A DNA stretch of 64,000 nt from CANGTU01 sp046336655 (GCA_046336655.1 JBKDGH010000010.1:203679-267678), one strand, 5' to 3'; numbered from the stretch's first letter, positions 37,773-45,963 are shown. Numbers and translations are program-made. Notes: a model not told the origin generated them from the letters alone.

Positions 37773-39373
37773 GTCCCCTTCTTAAACTCGCGCGATTCGG
37801 GCAGTATGCCGGCCTTATCTGGATGATGGCAGTACTGCCTCTGGCCAATTGGCTGATGTCTGTGGGCATCATCATAATGGCTTGCTCCTGGGTGTTGCTG
37901 ACTGCGTCGGATTATCTCGAACGAAAGGAACCATGGGCGAGGTGGTACACATTCCGTCATACTCCCGGAGCATTGCGTTACGGGTTACTGTACCTGGTAT
38001 TTGCGGTGTCTATTTTCTGGACGGCGGACCTTGCTTATGGATTCAAGGATATGAAGACGAAGTTGCCCATCCTTGCCTTGCCTGTAATATTGAGCGGATT
38101 TGATCCCGTCAACGGAAAATGGATCCGGCGGTTGTGGATGACTTTCATCGCCTCGCTCATATTGGCGGTTACAGTCTGTTTGATGGTCTACTACGATGCC
38201 TATAACGCATGGGCTGTGCCTCTTGGGTTCAGACCCAGGGAGGTGAACAACTTCAGGGATATTTCCATTTTCATTTCGCACATCCGGTTCAGCTTGTTAC
38301 TGGTCATGGGACTCGCAGTGCTCGTCTGCCTCAAGCCGCGGACATGGAAACTGCGACTGCTCTTTACGTTGACTGGCGCGTATTTTCTCTTCTTCCTCTG
38401 GGTCATTGAATCGGTTACTGCATTCGCGATAATCTCTGTTCTGGCTGGCGCCTGGCTGATGTGGCAGATGGTGAGAACCAAACGCATGGCTCTGAAGGCG
38501 ATACTCATTGCACTTCCCGTGATTGTGGTCGCAGGCACCGCCTGGTGGGTGGTGGATGCCTACCAGGATTATTACTCTCATGAACCGGTAACAGTGGAAC
38601 AGCTTGATACGCATACGCCATATGGTGAAGCCTATGAACACTATCCGGAGCACGGACAGATTGAGAACGGGCAATACACCATGATTTATCTCGCATGGGG
38701 TGAAATGGCCGCAGCATGGGAGCAGCGCAGTGAGATTCCATTTGAGGGACAGGATCGCGCGGGACACTCTATCAAAGGCACCCTCATTCGCTACCTGACA
38801 TCTAAGGGCCTTCGCAAAGACCGCAATGGGTTGAATGCGTTGACGGAACAGGATATCCGTAATATAGAAAACGGAGTTGCCAGCGCAGTGCTCATGAAGC
38901 ACAAGGGGATACGGCGAAGACTGGACCGAATTCTTTTTGAATATGAAAGTTTTCGCACCGGCCAGAACCCGAATGGCCATTCGGTTTTTCAGCGCATTGA
39001 GTTCTGGAAGGCGGGCTCAGGAATCATCAGTAATAACTTCTGGTGGGGGGTGGGTATCGGGGATGTAAAACGCGCTTTCGCCGACCAGTACAATGCGATG
39101 AACTCTCCACTTGATGAGGTGCATCGGTTGCGCGCGCACAATCAGTGGATGACCGTTTGGATCACCTCCGGCTTATCTGGTTTTCTGGTGTTTGTATTGG
39201 CCTGGTTTACGCTGTTCAGGCGTTCCTCTCACGCACGAACAATGCTTTTCACCGCCTTTTTCATCATTGCATCCCTGTCGTTTGTTACAGAAGACACCCT
39301 CGAGTCCCAGGCTGGTGTGAGCTTCTTTGCGTTTATCGGGTCAGTGATTCTTTTTCTTCCGAAAAGACCATAA
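37769..39373 (+). CDS. O-antigen ligase family membrane protein
   Basis: The 534-residue protein has about ten hydrophobic segments and a long hydrophilic loop (about residues 265-410) before the last helices. The RAHNQWMTVWITSG motif near residue 455, with a conserved His after Arg, resembles the Wzy/WaaL loop motif. Family members ligate or polymerise surface polysaccharide on the periplasmic side. A GTG at 37769 overlaps the preceding stop codon. Its 3' end overlaps the convergent GT9 gene by 41 bases. Neighbouring glycosyltransferases and UppP support a role in envelope glycan assembly. Confidence 0.75.
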   Translation: MSPLLKLARFGQYAGLIWMMAVLPLANWLMSVGIIIMACSWVLLTASDYLERKEPWARWYTFRHTPGALRYGLLYLVFAVSIFWTADLAYGFKDMKTKLPILALPVILSGFDPVNGKWIRRLWMTFIASLILAVTVCLMVYYDAYNAWAVPLGFRPREVNNFRDISIFISHIRFSLLLVMGLAVLVCLKPRTWKLRLLFTLTGAYFLFFLWVIESVTAFAIISVLAGAWLMWQMVRTKRMALKAILIALPVIVVAGTAWWVVDAYQDYYSHEPVTVEQLDTHTPYGEAYEHYPEHGQIENGQYTMIYLAWGEMAAAWEQRSEIPFEGQDRAGHSIKGTLIRYLTSKGLRKDRNGLNALTEQDIRNIENGVASAVLMKHKGIRRRLDRILFEYESFRTGQNPNGHSVFQRIEFWKAGSGIISNNFWWGVGIGDVKRAFADQYNAMNSPLDEVHRLRAHNQWMTVWITSGLSGFLVFVLAWFTLFRRSSHARTMLFTAFFIIASLSFVTEDTLESQAGVSFFAFIGSVILFLPKRP

Positions 39374-40337
39374 GCGCACGTGCGACTTCATCGGGAGCTA
39401 CAGACAGTGTCGCTCCATGGTCAGGATGGGATTCAGCCACAAAAACTTCAGCATGCCTGCCCACAGGCGCCCACCTTCCCGGATGAATCGGCCGTTGCGG
39501 GGAGTACAGTCCGATCGCCTTGATGCCCAATGCTGCCGCGAGATGGAGCGGACCCGTGCTTGCCGCCACCAGGGCATCACAGCCAGCGATGAATGCGATG
39601 AGCTCACCGAGATTCATCTTGCCGGTTACGTCCACCACATGAGGAAGATCAAATGCAAACTGGCTGCGGATGAGTTCTCCTTCTGCTGCTGTGCCGGTGA
39701 TAAACACTTGAAAACGCGACGGAGGAAGCATTGCGGCGAGTTCATGAAAATCGTTCATTCCCCAGTTCACAGCGCTGCCTTTGGAGAGCGGATGAAGAAT
39801 GACGGATACTTTTTCCGGGTCTTTTAGTTGCAGGATTTCCGATGGTACTGTGTGAATCGCTCTGATGCCATATGCCTCAGTGATAGCGTGGAGTTCAGGT
39901 ATTTCATTCCATCCGAGAGGTCGCAGCAGATAATGGTTGAGCTGGCTCTCATGCAAATCAGAGCGCTTGCGTGAAAACCATACGCGATGAGTGGCATAAC
40001 GCCATGACACCATACGACCCGCGGTGGCAATACGCATCGGGATCTTCGCCTCCGCTGCGGCTTTCATGAGGTTTTTATCGGGAAATACATGAATTATTGC
40101 ATCCGCCTTCAAGTCGCGCAGTGCATTAACCGGATCTGCCGCAATCTCATCCCAATTCACAAACCGGTCGATGTAACGACAGCTTTTGATAACCTCGGAC
40201 GTGTAGGTGCGACCGATGAATGAAATCGTGCATGAAGGAAAATGCCTGCGGATTGCAGACGCCATGGGAATAGTGAGCACCACATCGCCGATGCTGTCTG
40301 TGCGTGCAAGTACGATGTGTACAGGCTTAGTGTGCAT
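39333..40337 (-). CDS. Glycosyltransferase family 9 (heptosyltransferase-like)
   Basis: This 334-residue protein starts with the GT9 nucleotide-sugar pattern (IVLARTDSIGDVVLTIPMA) and ends with the C-terminal GT9 signature (DALVAASTGPLHLAAALGIK and GLYSPQRPIHPGRW). Such enzymes add heptose or related sugars to the lipopolysaccharide core. It follows the GT2 gene with an 11-base overlap, so the pair is probably translated together. Confidence 0.9.
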   Translation of the reverse strand: MHTKPVHIVLARTDSIGDVVLTIPMASAIRRHFPSCTISFIGRTYTSEVIKSCRYIDRFVNWDEIAADPVNALRDLKADAIIHVFPDKNLMKAAAEAKIPMRIATAGRMVSWRYATHRVWFSRKRSDLHESQLNHYLLRPLGWNEIPELHAITEAYGIRAIHTVPSEILQLKDPEKVSVILHPLSKGSAVNWGMNDFHELAAMLPPSRFQVFITGTAAEGELIRSQFAFDLPHVVDVTGKMNLGELIAFIAGCDALVAASTGPLHLAAALGIKAIGLYSPQRPIHPGRWAPVGRHAEVFVAESHPDHGATLSVAPDEVARALMVFSEEKESLTR

Positions 40338-41082
40338 GCAGTGCTTTCAGTTTGGTGTACTTCTTCCACGTAGCGTAGGCTGACAGCCGCGAGATCGTCC
40401 AACCGGTTAACCCATCCAGAAATCCCTTTTTGATGAAATAGCTTTTGATGAATTGGGCCACTACCTTACCGATGATCATCACCCACGAAATATTCTTGCC
40501 CATGGCGTGCAGCTCCCTGGAAGCAATGCCGGAGAAGTATTCGATCTGCGAGATGTGGTCTTGTCGGGTGTAATAGGAATAGTGCAGCAAATCACCACGC
40601 AGGAATGCGGGAGCAGATCCATCCAGCAGATCGAGCCGGTCATGGGGATTCACTCCCTGCCAGCGCGCGTGTGTGCGGTGGACCAGCCTGACCTTGCGAT
40701 CGGGATACCAGCCGCAGTGCCTGACCCAATGTCCGCAGTAATAGGTGAGTCTGTTGAAGTGATAGCCTGTGGCGGACGGACTGCTTTTGATTCGCAGTAT
40801 TGACTGCCGAAGCTCCTCACTCAGTGCTTCATCCGCATCCAGCGATAACACCCACTCGTTGCTGCACTGATCGAGTGCGAAATTTTTCTGCTGAATATGC
40901 CCGGCGAAAGGATTCTGTATAAACCGTGCGCCGTGCTCCCTGCATATAGATTCTGTCGCATCGGTGGAGAACGAGTCTACCACCACAATTTCATCAGCGA
41001 CTCCCCGAAGGGACTCCAGGCACCGCCCAATGTTCTTTTGTTCATTGAAGGTGATGATTGTCGCTGAAATATGCACAGCCAT
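40327..41082 (-). CDS. Glycosyltransferase family 2 (WaaE/KdtX-like)
   Basis: The 251-residue product has the GT-A fold start ATIITFNEQKNIGRCLESL, a DSFSTD motif and LSLDADEAL as the metal-binding DxD-type site. The later WVRHCGWYPDRKVRLVHR block is characteristic of the WaaE-like lipopolysaccharide core glucosyltransferases. It is upstream of GT9 and just downstream of uppP on the same strand. Confidence 0.88.
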   Translation of the reverse strand: MAVHISATIITFNEQKNIGRCLESLRGVADEIVVVDSFSTDATESICREHGARFIQNPFAGHIQQKNFALDQCSNEWVLSLDADEALSEELRQSILRIKSSPSATGYHFNRLTYYCGHWVRHCGWYPDRKVRLVHRTHARWQGVNPHDRLDLLDGSAPAFLRGDLLHYSYYTRQDHISQIEYFSGIASRELHAMGKNISWVMIIGKVVAQFIKSYFIKKGFLDGLTGWTISRLSAYATWKKYTKLKALHAH

Positions 41083-41088
41083 GAGGAT

Positions 41089-41877
41089 TCAGACGAGTGA
41101 AAGATCAATTCCAAGTGCCAGAAGCACGAGTAGCGCGCCACCCACAATGATGCGGTACCAGCCGAATACCTTGAATCCGTAGCGGGTAAGAAACGAAATG
41201 AAGAACCGGATAGCCAGCATGGCTACAATAAATCCTACAGCATTGCCTAACAGAAGTGTGCGCAGGTGCGCGCCTCCAAACAATTCAGGTACCTCTTTCC
41301 ATGCACTGTAAAGCTTCATCGCCGATGCACCGAACATGGTAGGCACCGCAAGAAAGAACGAGAACTCAGCGGCCTGTTTGCGGGTAAGCCCCTGCGTCAT
41401 GCCACCCACAATCGTGGCCGCGGATCGCGAAACGCCGGGGATCATGGCAATGCACTGAAAGAGTCCGATTTTAAACGCAGACGGATAAGTGATGGGCTTT
41501 TCCTCCTGTGGATTGAGGTAGCGATCTATGAAGATGAGCACAATACCTCCGAGCAGCAACGATGCCGCAACGGTGGCGACACTACCCAGCGCTGCATCAA
41601 TATAATCTTCCAGCAATACACCCAGAACAACCGCGGGAATTACACCTGCAATAAGTTTGAAATAGAAGTCAACTGACTGAAAGAAGCGTTTCCAGTAAAG
41701 CACCACCACGCTGAGTATGGTGCCGAACTGAATGTTGACAATAAAGGCTCGTGTGAACTCATTGCTTTCCACCCCCAGGAGATGCTGCGCAATGATCATA
41801 TGTCCTGTGCTCGACACCGGAAGGAACTCAGTGAGTCCTTCCACTATGGCAATCAGGATGGTTTCAAGAATTCCCAA
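41089..41877 (-). CDS. uppP: Undecaprenyl-diphosphatase UppP/BacA
   Basis: The 262-residue membrane protein has the catalytic signatures EGLTEFLPVSSTGHM (residues about 13-27) and PGVSRSAATIVGG (near 147), plus seven or eight hydrophobic segments. It dephosphorylates undecaprenyl diphosphate to recycle the lipid carrier for peptidoglycan and O-antigen. The start is a TTG at 41877, and the sequence MGILETILIAIVEG fits the family N-terminus with no nearby ATG. It lies 14 bases after the DUF3098 gene, a pairing common in Bacteroidota. Confidence 0.94.
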   Translation of the reverse strand: MGILETILIAIVEGLTEFLPVSSTGHMIIAQHLLGVESNEFTRAFIVNIQFGTILSVVVLYWKRFFQSVDFYFKLIAGVIPAVVLGVLLEDYIDAALGSVATVAASLLLGGIVLIFIDRYLNPQEEKPITYPSAFKIGLFQCIAMIPGVSRSAATIVGGMTQGLTRKQAAEFSFFLAVPTMFGASAMKLYSAWKEVPELFGGAHLRTLLLGNAVGFIVAMLAIRFFISFLTRYGFKVFGWYRIIVGGALLVLLALGIDLSLV

Positions 41878-41891
41878 TGGCAGCGATCGGA

Positions 41892-42146
41892 CTATTTCTT
41901 GGTGGGTGCAGCCGGCGTGTCGGAGTGCTTTGGCTTGTACATGATGGCGTAGAACACTACCGCATAGCCGAGCAGCACTACGATAGGAGCGACGGTAATG
42001 CGCCTGTCGCTGAAGATCTCTTCACTGAATACCGCAGGATCTTCTGATCCGCCACCACTCATGAGGATATATCCAAGAATGAGCAGCACCAAACCACCCA
42101 ACAGGATCTGATAATTGCGTTTTCCGAAGGCGAATGAATCGTTCAT
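41892..42146 (-). CDS. DUF3098 membrane protein
   Basis: This 84-residue protein has two membrane helices (IQ..LLGGLVLLILGYILM-type and ITVAPIVVLLGYAVVFYAIM) and the N-terminal FAFGKRNYQ motif of DUF3098. Function is unknown. In many Bacteroidota the gene sits between ftsX and uppP. Here uppP is in place but the expected upstream ftsX is not in this window; the space upstream is taken by the integrated element and tRNA-Leu. Confidence 0.88.
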   Translation of the reverse strand: MNDSFAFGKRNYQILLGGLVLLILGYILMSGGGSEDPAVFSEEIFSDRRITVAPIVVLLGYAVVFYAIMYKPKHSDTPAAPTKK

Positions 42147-42295
42147 AGTGCTCGAATGGACTAGCTGTTAAGGATACAAAGAAACGAAAAGCGCAGTAAA
42201 AAGGACCAGAATGATGGTTTCGGCTTCAGTGGAGAAACAGTATCAGAGCATTAGCAGTCATCCGCTCTTCGCGCTCGCTCTTCGCTGTGATGTGA

Positions 42296-42318
42296 GTACC
42301 CGGAGTGGGACTCGAACC
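42296..42318. repeat. attL: direct repeat of tRNA-Leu 3' end
   Basis: GTACCCGGAGTGGGA followed by C and TCGAACC repeats the tRNA-Leu 3' part at 46775-46797 with a single mismatch (C here, A in the tRNA). Beyond it the T-arm cannot pair, so this copy is not a tRNA gene but the displaced end left by integration. Confidence 0.8.
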
Positions 42319-42344
42319 TTTCTTTTTTATGCTGGTCGAATTTT

Positions 42345-42375
42345 GTCAAACCATGCGCTGAATGGACTGTTTGAC
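42345..42375. repeat. Imperfect hairpin near the left end of the element
   Basis: GTCAAAC (42345-42351) and GTTTGAC (42369-42375) form a perfect 7-bp inverted repeat, and the loop contains an inner CAT/ATG pair. No T-tract follows on either strand, so it is not an obvious terminator. It could be a recombination or replication-origin site. Confidence 0.4.
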
Positions 42376-42423
42376 GTGGAATGTGGAAAAGAGAGGAAAA
42401 CGCAAGTAAAACTGAAATAAGAA

Positions 42424-42446
42424 AAACCGACCCCCGAATCGACCCC
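42424..42446 (+). promoter_or_regulatory. Left paired CGACCCC sites, probable integrase arm-type site
   Basis: Two CGACCCC heptamers (42428-42434 and 42440-42446) repeat with a 12-bp period. The whole motif AAACCGACCCCC-N4-CGACCCC recurs in the same orientation at the right end of the element (46694-46716). Confidence 0.6.
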
Positions 42447-42451
42447 GAATG

Positions 42452-42459
42452 TATATTTG
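42452..42459 (+). promoter_or_regulatory. -7 promoter element of the integrase gene
   Basis: TATATTTG matches TAnnTTTG exactly and lies 28 bases before the integrase ATG. The spacer and -33 area coincide with the CGACCCC pair, so integrase bound there could repress its own promoter. No TTG is present at the usual -33 distance. Confidence 0.5.
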
Positions 42460-42487
42460 ATGCACAGTTTCACTTTATACGCATCAC

Positions 42488-43759
42488 ATGGTTCGGATCA
42501 ACTTCAACCTCCGGGAAACAACTCCCGGCAAACTCACTCCCATTCGTGTATTGGTTCGCTGGAGCGGCCACACGCTGAAGTATTCCAGCGGAGAGCGCAT
42601 CGACCCGCGCAATTGGTCGGACACCACCCAGCGGGCGAAAAAAAACCTCACAGGAAATTCAGACCTGAATATGCGGCTCACCAATGTGCAGCAAGGCATT
42701 GAGAAGGCATTCCGGACAGTCCGTGACCAGCTGGAGCGCATACCCAACCCGCAAGAACTTCGTGCCGCAATTGATGCGGAACTGAATGGCACGGATTCAG
42801 GAGCAACCCCCGACCTGCTCACCTTCATTCAGGCATTCATAGAGCGGTCACGCGACCGGATCAATCCCGCGAATGGCAAACAAATGGCCGTGCAGACTAT
42901 AAAAAATTACCTCACCACACAGTCACACCTCCGCGAATTCCTAAAACAGAAACAGGGCCGTATTGACTTCGCGGAAATTGACCTTTTGTTTTATGACAGG
43001 TTCACCGCATTCCTTTCCACAAAGAAGGGACTGGCATTGAATACAGTGGGTAAGACTATCCAAACGCTAAAGGCATTCATGCGTGCAGCGGAGGAGGCCG
43101 GAATTGACGTGAACCCCGCCTATCGCACCCGCAGGTTTAAGACCCCGCGCGAATTGACCGATAAGGCATATCTGACAGAGGAGGAACTTAACCAATTGTA
43201 TCACCTCGACCTTTCCAATGACCAGCGGCTGGAGCGGGTGCGTGACCTGTTTCTTATTGGTGCATGGACGGGCCTGCGATACAGTGACCTCAGCGCAATC
43301 CAACCCGAACACCTTCAGGGCGATTCCCTTCGCATTAAGACGCAAAAGACCGGTCAAATGGTGGAGATACCATTGCACGCCACAGTTCGGGCGATTATGG
43401 CGAAGTATGAAGGTGCATTGCCCCGAGCAATATCCAATCAAAAGATGAACGACTACCTGAAGGAAATTACTGCACAGGTTCAGAGCCTTCAGTCCCCGCA
43501 AATGATTACATCCACAGTTGCCGGACAGCGAAAGACCACCACCAAACGCAAGTGCGAACTGATTACCACACACACCGCGCGTCGATCATTCGCCACCAAC
43601 CTTTACAAGGCCGGATGCCCTGCGCGTTCTATAATGGCGATCACAGGCCACCAAACGGAGGCCGCATTCCGCGCCTATATCCGACTGAATGGAGAGGAGC
43701 ACGCGAATATTGTCCGAATGTATCTGAACCCAACCGTGCCGCTGGTTGCAGTGAAGTAA
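42488..43759 (+). CDS. Tyrosine recombinase/integrase of the integrated element
   Basis: This 423-residue integrase has an arm-DNA-binding N-terminus (VRWSGHTLKYSSGERI), a SAM-like core-binding domain (about residues 110-215) and a catalytic domain. The catalytic residues visible are Arg in GAWTGLRYSDL (near 264), His-x-x-Arg in THTARRSFATNL (near 361-365), His in the ITGHQTEAAF block and the nucleophile Tyr in RAYIRL (near 397). It should recombine the tRNA-Leu 3' end with the element attP. The start ATG at 42488 follows an exact TATATTTG element. Confidence 0.93.
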   Translation: MVRINFNLRETTPGKLTPIRVLVRWSGHTLKYSSGERIDPRNWSDTTQRAKKNLTGNSDLNMRLTNVQQGIEKAFRTVRDQLERIPNPQELRAAIDAELNGTDSGATPDLLTFIQAFIERSRDRINPANGKQMAVQTIKNYLTTQSHLREFLKQKQGRIDFAEIDLLFYDRFTAFLSTKKGLALNTVGKTIQTLKAFMRAAEEAGIDVNPAYRTRRFKTPRELTDKAYLTEEELNQLYHLDLSNDQRLERVRDLFLIGAWTGLRYSDLSAIQPEHLQGDSLRIKTQKTGQMVEIPLHATVRAIMAKYEGALPRAISNQKMNDYLKEITAQVQSLQSPQMITSTVAGQRKTTTKRKCELITTHTARRSFATNLYKAGCPARSIMAITGHQTEAAFRAYIRLNGEEHANIVRMYLNPTVPLVAVK

Positions 43760-43836
43760 CAAAGAGTAAAGAGCGGTTAGAAAGTATGCAAATTTCTGCA
43801 TGTTCGATAAAAAAAGGGGCAATTTTCGTTATAGGA

Positions 43837-43873
43837 TTGACAAAACAGGCTAACTATTCCCTGCCATTGTCAA
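43837..43873. promoter_or_regulatory. Inverted repeat in front of the excisionase-like gene, possible operator
   Basis: TTGACAA (43837-43843) and TTGTCAA (43867-43873) form an inverted repeat with a 23-base spacer, ending four bases before the ATG at 43878. A protein bound here would cover the promoter and start region. No regulator is proven. Confidence 0.35.
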
Positions 43874-43877
43874 CCCT

Positions 43878-44174
43878 ATGGACAAAGTAGTTTTTACTTC
43901 ACTACCGGTTGAAGAGATCGAAGGAATCATCACAAGGGCCGTTCAGCAAAGTATTGCGGGCCTGCTCAACCCACAACCGCAAGGCGATCCGGACGAACTG
44001 GTAACGCGCAAACAGGCCGCGCAATTGCTGGGCGTTTCTCTGCCTACGCTGCACGACTACACTACGCGCGGAATTATTCCCGGCTACCGGATAGGCACGC
44101 GCGTGCGCTACAAAAAGGGTGAAATACTGGACTGCCTTAGGAAAGTTCAGGCCGCTAAATACCGCGCCGCATGA
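43878..44174 (+). CDS. Excisionase-like helix-turn-helix protein
   Basis: The 98-residue protein has a C-terminal MerR/excisionase-type HTH (about residues 42-90: VTRKQAAQLLGVSLPTLHDY and PGYRIGTRVRYKKGEIL). Such proteins act as recombination directionality factors or repressors in Bacteroidota mobile elements. The N-terminal 40 residues are helical and unrelated. Its stop overlaps the next start in an ATGA arrangement, so it is translated with the 143-residue protein. Confidence 0.82.
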   Translation: MDKVVFTSLPVEEIEGIITRAVQQSIAGLLNPQPQGDPDELVTRKQAAQLLGVSLPTLHDYTTRGIIPGYRIGTRVRYKKGEILDCLRKVQAAKYRAA

Positions 44175-44602
44175 ACGCCACAGTTACACCTACACACCAC
44201 CGGACGGAATTCGTGCAGGATATTGAAACCGGCTGGTACATCCGACAACCGCAGCGCATTGCATTCGGTAAAATACCGGAACGGCTGAAGGTGGAGCGAA
44301 CGCTGGAGACCAGGATTCAGGCAAACGGCGCACGCGAAGTAATCACAGGCCCATTCAGAGAAAAACGGCGCACGTTTTTTTCAGGACTCATCCCGCTGGA
44401 TGATCCCTGCTGGTTTATTGGGAACGACTATGAACGGCGCGGCGAGCAAAAGAGAAACAGCCTCGTCCTATTCCGTTTCTCTGACTCCGACCGATGCCTC
44501 ACTGTTTTCTACTTCAACGGCTGGTATATCGAAAATCCCGAAAAAAGGGCGCAATACGCGAACGAATTCGCGCGGATGAACTCTGTAACTCGATCGAACT
44601 AA
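44171..44602 (+). CDS. Hypothetical protein of the integrated element
   Basis: I do not recognise this 143-residue protein. It is basic, rich in Arg and aromatic residues, lacks a signal peptide or membrane segment, and has a beta-rich middle (REKRRTFFSGLIPL, then a Cys in DDPCWFIGNDYE). The ATGA overlap with the excisionase-like gene and its place right before the replication initiator suggest a role in regulation or replication of the element. Confidence 0.7.
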   Translation: MNATVTPTHHRTEFVQDIETGWYIRQPQRIAFGKIPERLKVERTLETRIQANGAREVITGPFREKRRTFFSGLIPLDDPCWFIGNDYERRGEQKRNSLVLFRFSDSDRCLTVFYFNGWYIENPEKRAQYANEFARMNSVTRSN

Positions 44603-44624
44603 AAAGGGGCGCATTGCCCCCTTT
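44603..44624. terminator. GC-rich hairpin between the unknown gene and rep
   Basis: AAAGGGGC and GCCCCCTTT form an almost perfect stem with a GCATT loop immediately after the stop codon at 44602. On the plus strand the T-run is within the stem; on the minus strand TTTTTAG follows. It may attenuate read-through into rep or stop antisense transcription. Confidence 0.4.
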
Positions 44625-44658
44625 CGTTCACAATTACACCGATCACAAGACGGTTCTA

Positions 44659-45960
44659 ATGATCGACTACACGAAAATAGAAATACATCCGGAATGCGGC
44701 CCCCGGCTGCTGGTGCATCCGTTACTTTCTTTTCGGCAACCCGTGGATGTGGACACAGGCGAACATGAACAAACGGACAGAAGGGAGGCGGTGTATGGCT
44801 GCATGACCTTCACCAGCTATCCCAGCGGACGGATCACTCTGCGCGGTTCGTGGCATAAATACCACCACAACGGAACGAACTGGCAGGACTTCACGCTGCA
44901 CGAATTCAGGGAGGCCGTGCGCGAATTCTGCGAAACATTCAGACTCGACCCGACACGTATGCAACTGCTCCAACTGGAGGCCGGCTGCAACATAACACCA
45001 CCGCTCCCGACTCGAGAAACCCTCCGTGCATTCGTTTCCAACGGCAAGGGGGATACATTCTCACGTATGAAACCGGGCGCAAATGGATCATTGGGATTCA
45101 CTTTAACCGTAGGTAGGGAGTTCCACAAACAGAAGTACTATAGGTATTATGAAATTAAATGCTACGACAAAGGGGCACAGTACGGGAGGCCACAACCTCT
45201 CATGAGATTTGAAAAGAAGTATTTGGACTGGAGCAAATTTCGCTACAAACTGGGGATTAACTCCCTTGCTGACCTCACAGAGGAGCGGGCATGGAGTTTA
45301 CTATCCGATGAAGTTTCAGGCGCATTGAAAGGATTGATCCTTCGCGAGCCTTCAGTTGAGCACAAGAAATTGCCACACCCGGAACGTTTGTTTTTTGCGG
45401 ATGCCGGACGCGCAGGATACTGGCGGGATGCTCCCCGTAGAGAACGTTACAACGCCCGCGAGCGATTGAGGAGAATTGTTCGCGAATATGGCAAGAGCGA
45501 TTTGCATGAAGTCCTTCGAGCGCGGATAGACGAGAAACTTCGGGAACTAATGAACCCCTATTACGAAGACGCAGTGCAGGACGTTTTCCACAATATTCCT
45601 GAGAGTCCATCAAACCGTGAATTAGGACGTTTTCCAAGTTTAGTTAAGGTGGGAGAACGTCCAAACACACTGACCACCGTTGAGGAGGACGAACGTGCCA
45701 CCAAACCGGACGAATTTACCGAGCGAAAGTGCCGCACCTGCGGGCGCGATATTTCCAACCAGCGGCCCGGTTCTGTCTTCTGTTCCGAGCGGTTGCACGG
45801 ACGTGCCGCCAAACGCTGCCGGAATGCGGACAGCAACCCGCGAAACAACGACCTACGGAAACTTCAGCGAATAGAGGGCGATCCGCTATTATTCGACCAC
45901 AGCCCGTTTCTGCGGGCTATTAGCAACGGAATAAAAACAGAATGCGCAGGACACAAGTAA
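44659..45960 (+). CDS. Replication initiation protein, phage/plasmid II/X-like, with C-terminal Cys-rich finger
   Basis: The 433-residue protein starts MIDYTKIEIH at 44659. The segment GSWHKYHHNGTNWQDFTLHE, the LEAGCNITPP motif, YYEIKCYDKGAQY and LMRFEKKYLDW match the pattern of Bacteroidota phage/plasmid replication proteins related to filamentous-phage gpII/gpX, which nick the origin to start rolling-circle replication. The match is from memory of family patterns, so moderate. Near residues 356-385 a CRTCGRDIS...VFCSERLHGRAAKRC arrangement looks like a zinc finger, an addition not needed for nicking. The longer open frame from 44494 overlaps the previous gene and is disfavoured. Confidence 0.62.
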   Translation: MIDYTKIEIHPECGPRLLVHPLLSFRQPVDVDTGEHEQTDRREAVYGCMTFTSYPSGRITLRGSWHKYHHNGTNWQDFTLHEFREAVREFCETFRLDPTRMQLLQLEAGCNITPPLPTRETLRAFVSNGKGDTFSRMKPGANGSLGFTLTVGREFHKQKYYRYYEIKCYDKGAQYGRPQPLMRFEKKYLDWSKFRYKLGINSLADLTEERAWSLLSDEVSGALKGLILREPSVEHKKLPHPERLFFADAGRAGYWRDAPRRERYNARERLRRIVREYGKSDLHEVLRARIDEKLRELMNPYYEDAVQDVFHNIPESPSNRELGRFPSLVKVGERPNTLTTVEEDERATKPDEFTERKCRTCGRDISNQRPGSVFCSERLHGRAAKRCRNADSNPRNNDLRKLQRIEGDPLLFDHSPFLRAISNGIKTECAGHK

Positions 45961-45963
45961 TAC

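Larger units (their letters stand above)
42147..42487. other. Non-coding left boundary of the integrated element
   Basis: No gene is seen in these 341 bases. They hold chromosomal sequence up to about 42295, the attL copy of the tRNA 3' part (42296-42318), a hairpin (42345-42375), the paired CGACCCC sites (42424-42446) and the integrase -7 element (42452-42459). Confidence 0.7.

Noticed and set aside
42296..42318. A second tRNA gene or fragment
   Set aside because: Only the acceptor 3' strand and part of the T-arm are present; upstream bases cannot complete the T-stem, so it is an attachment-site remnant.
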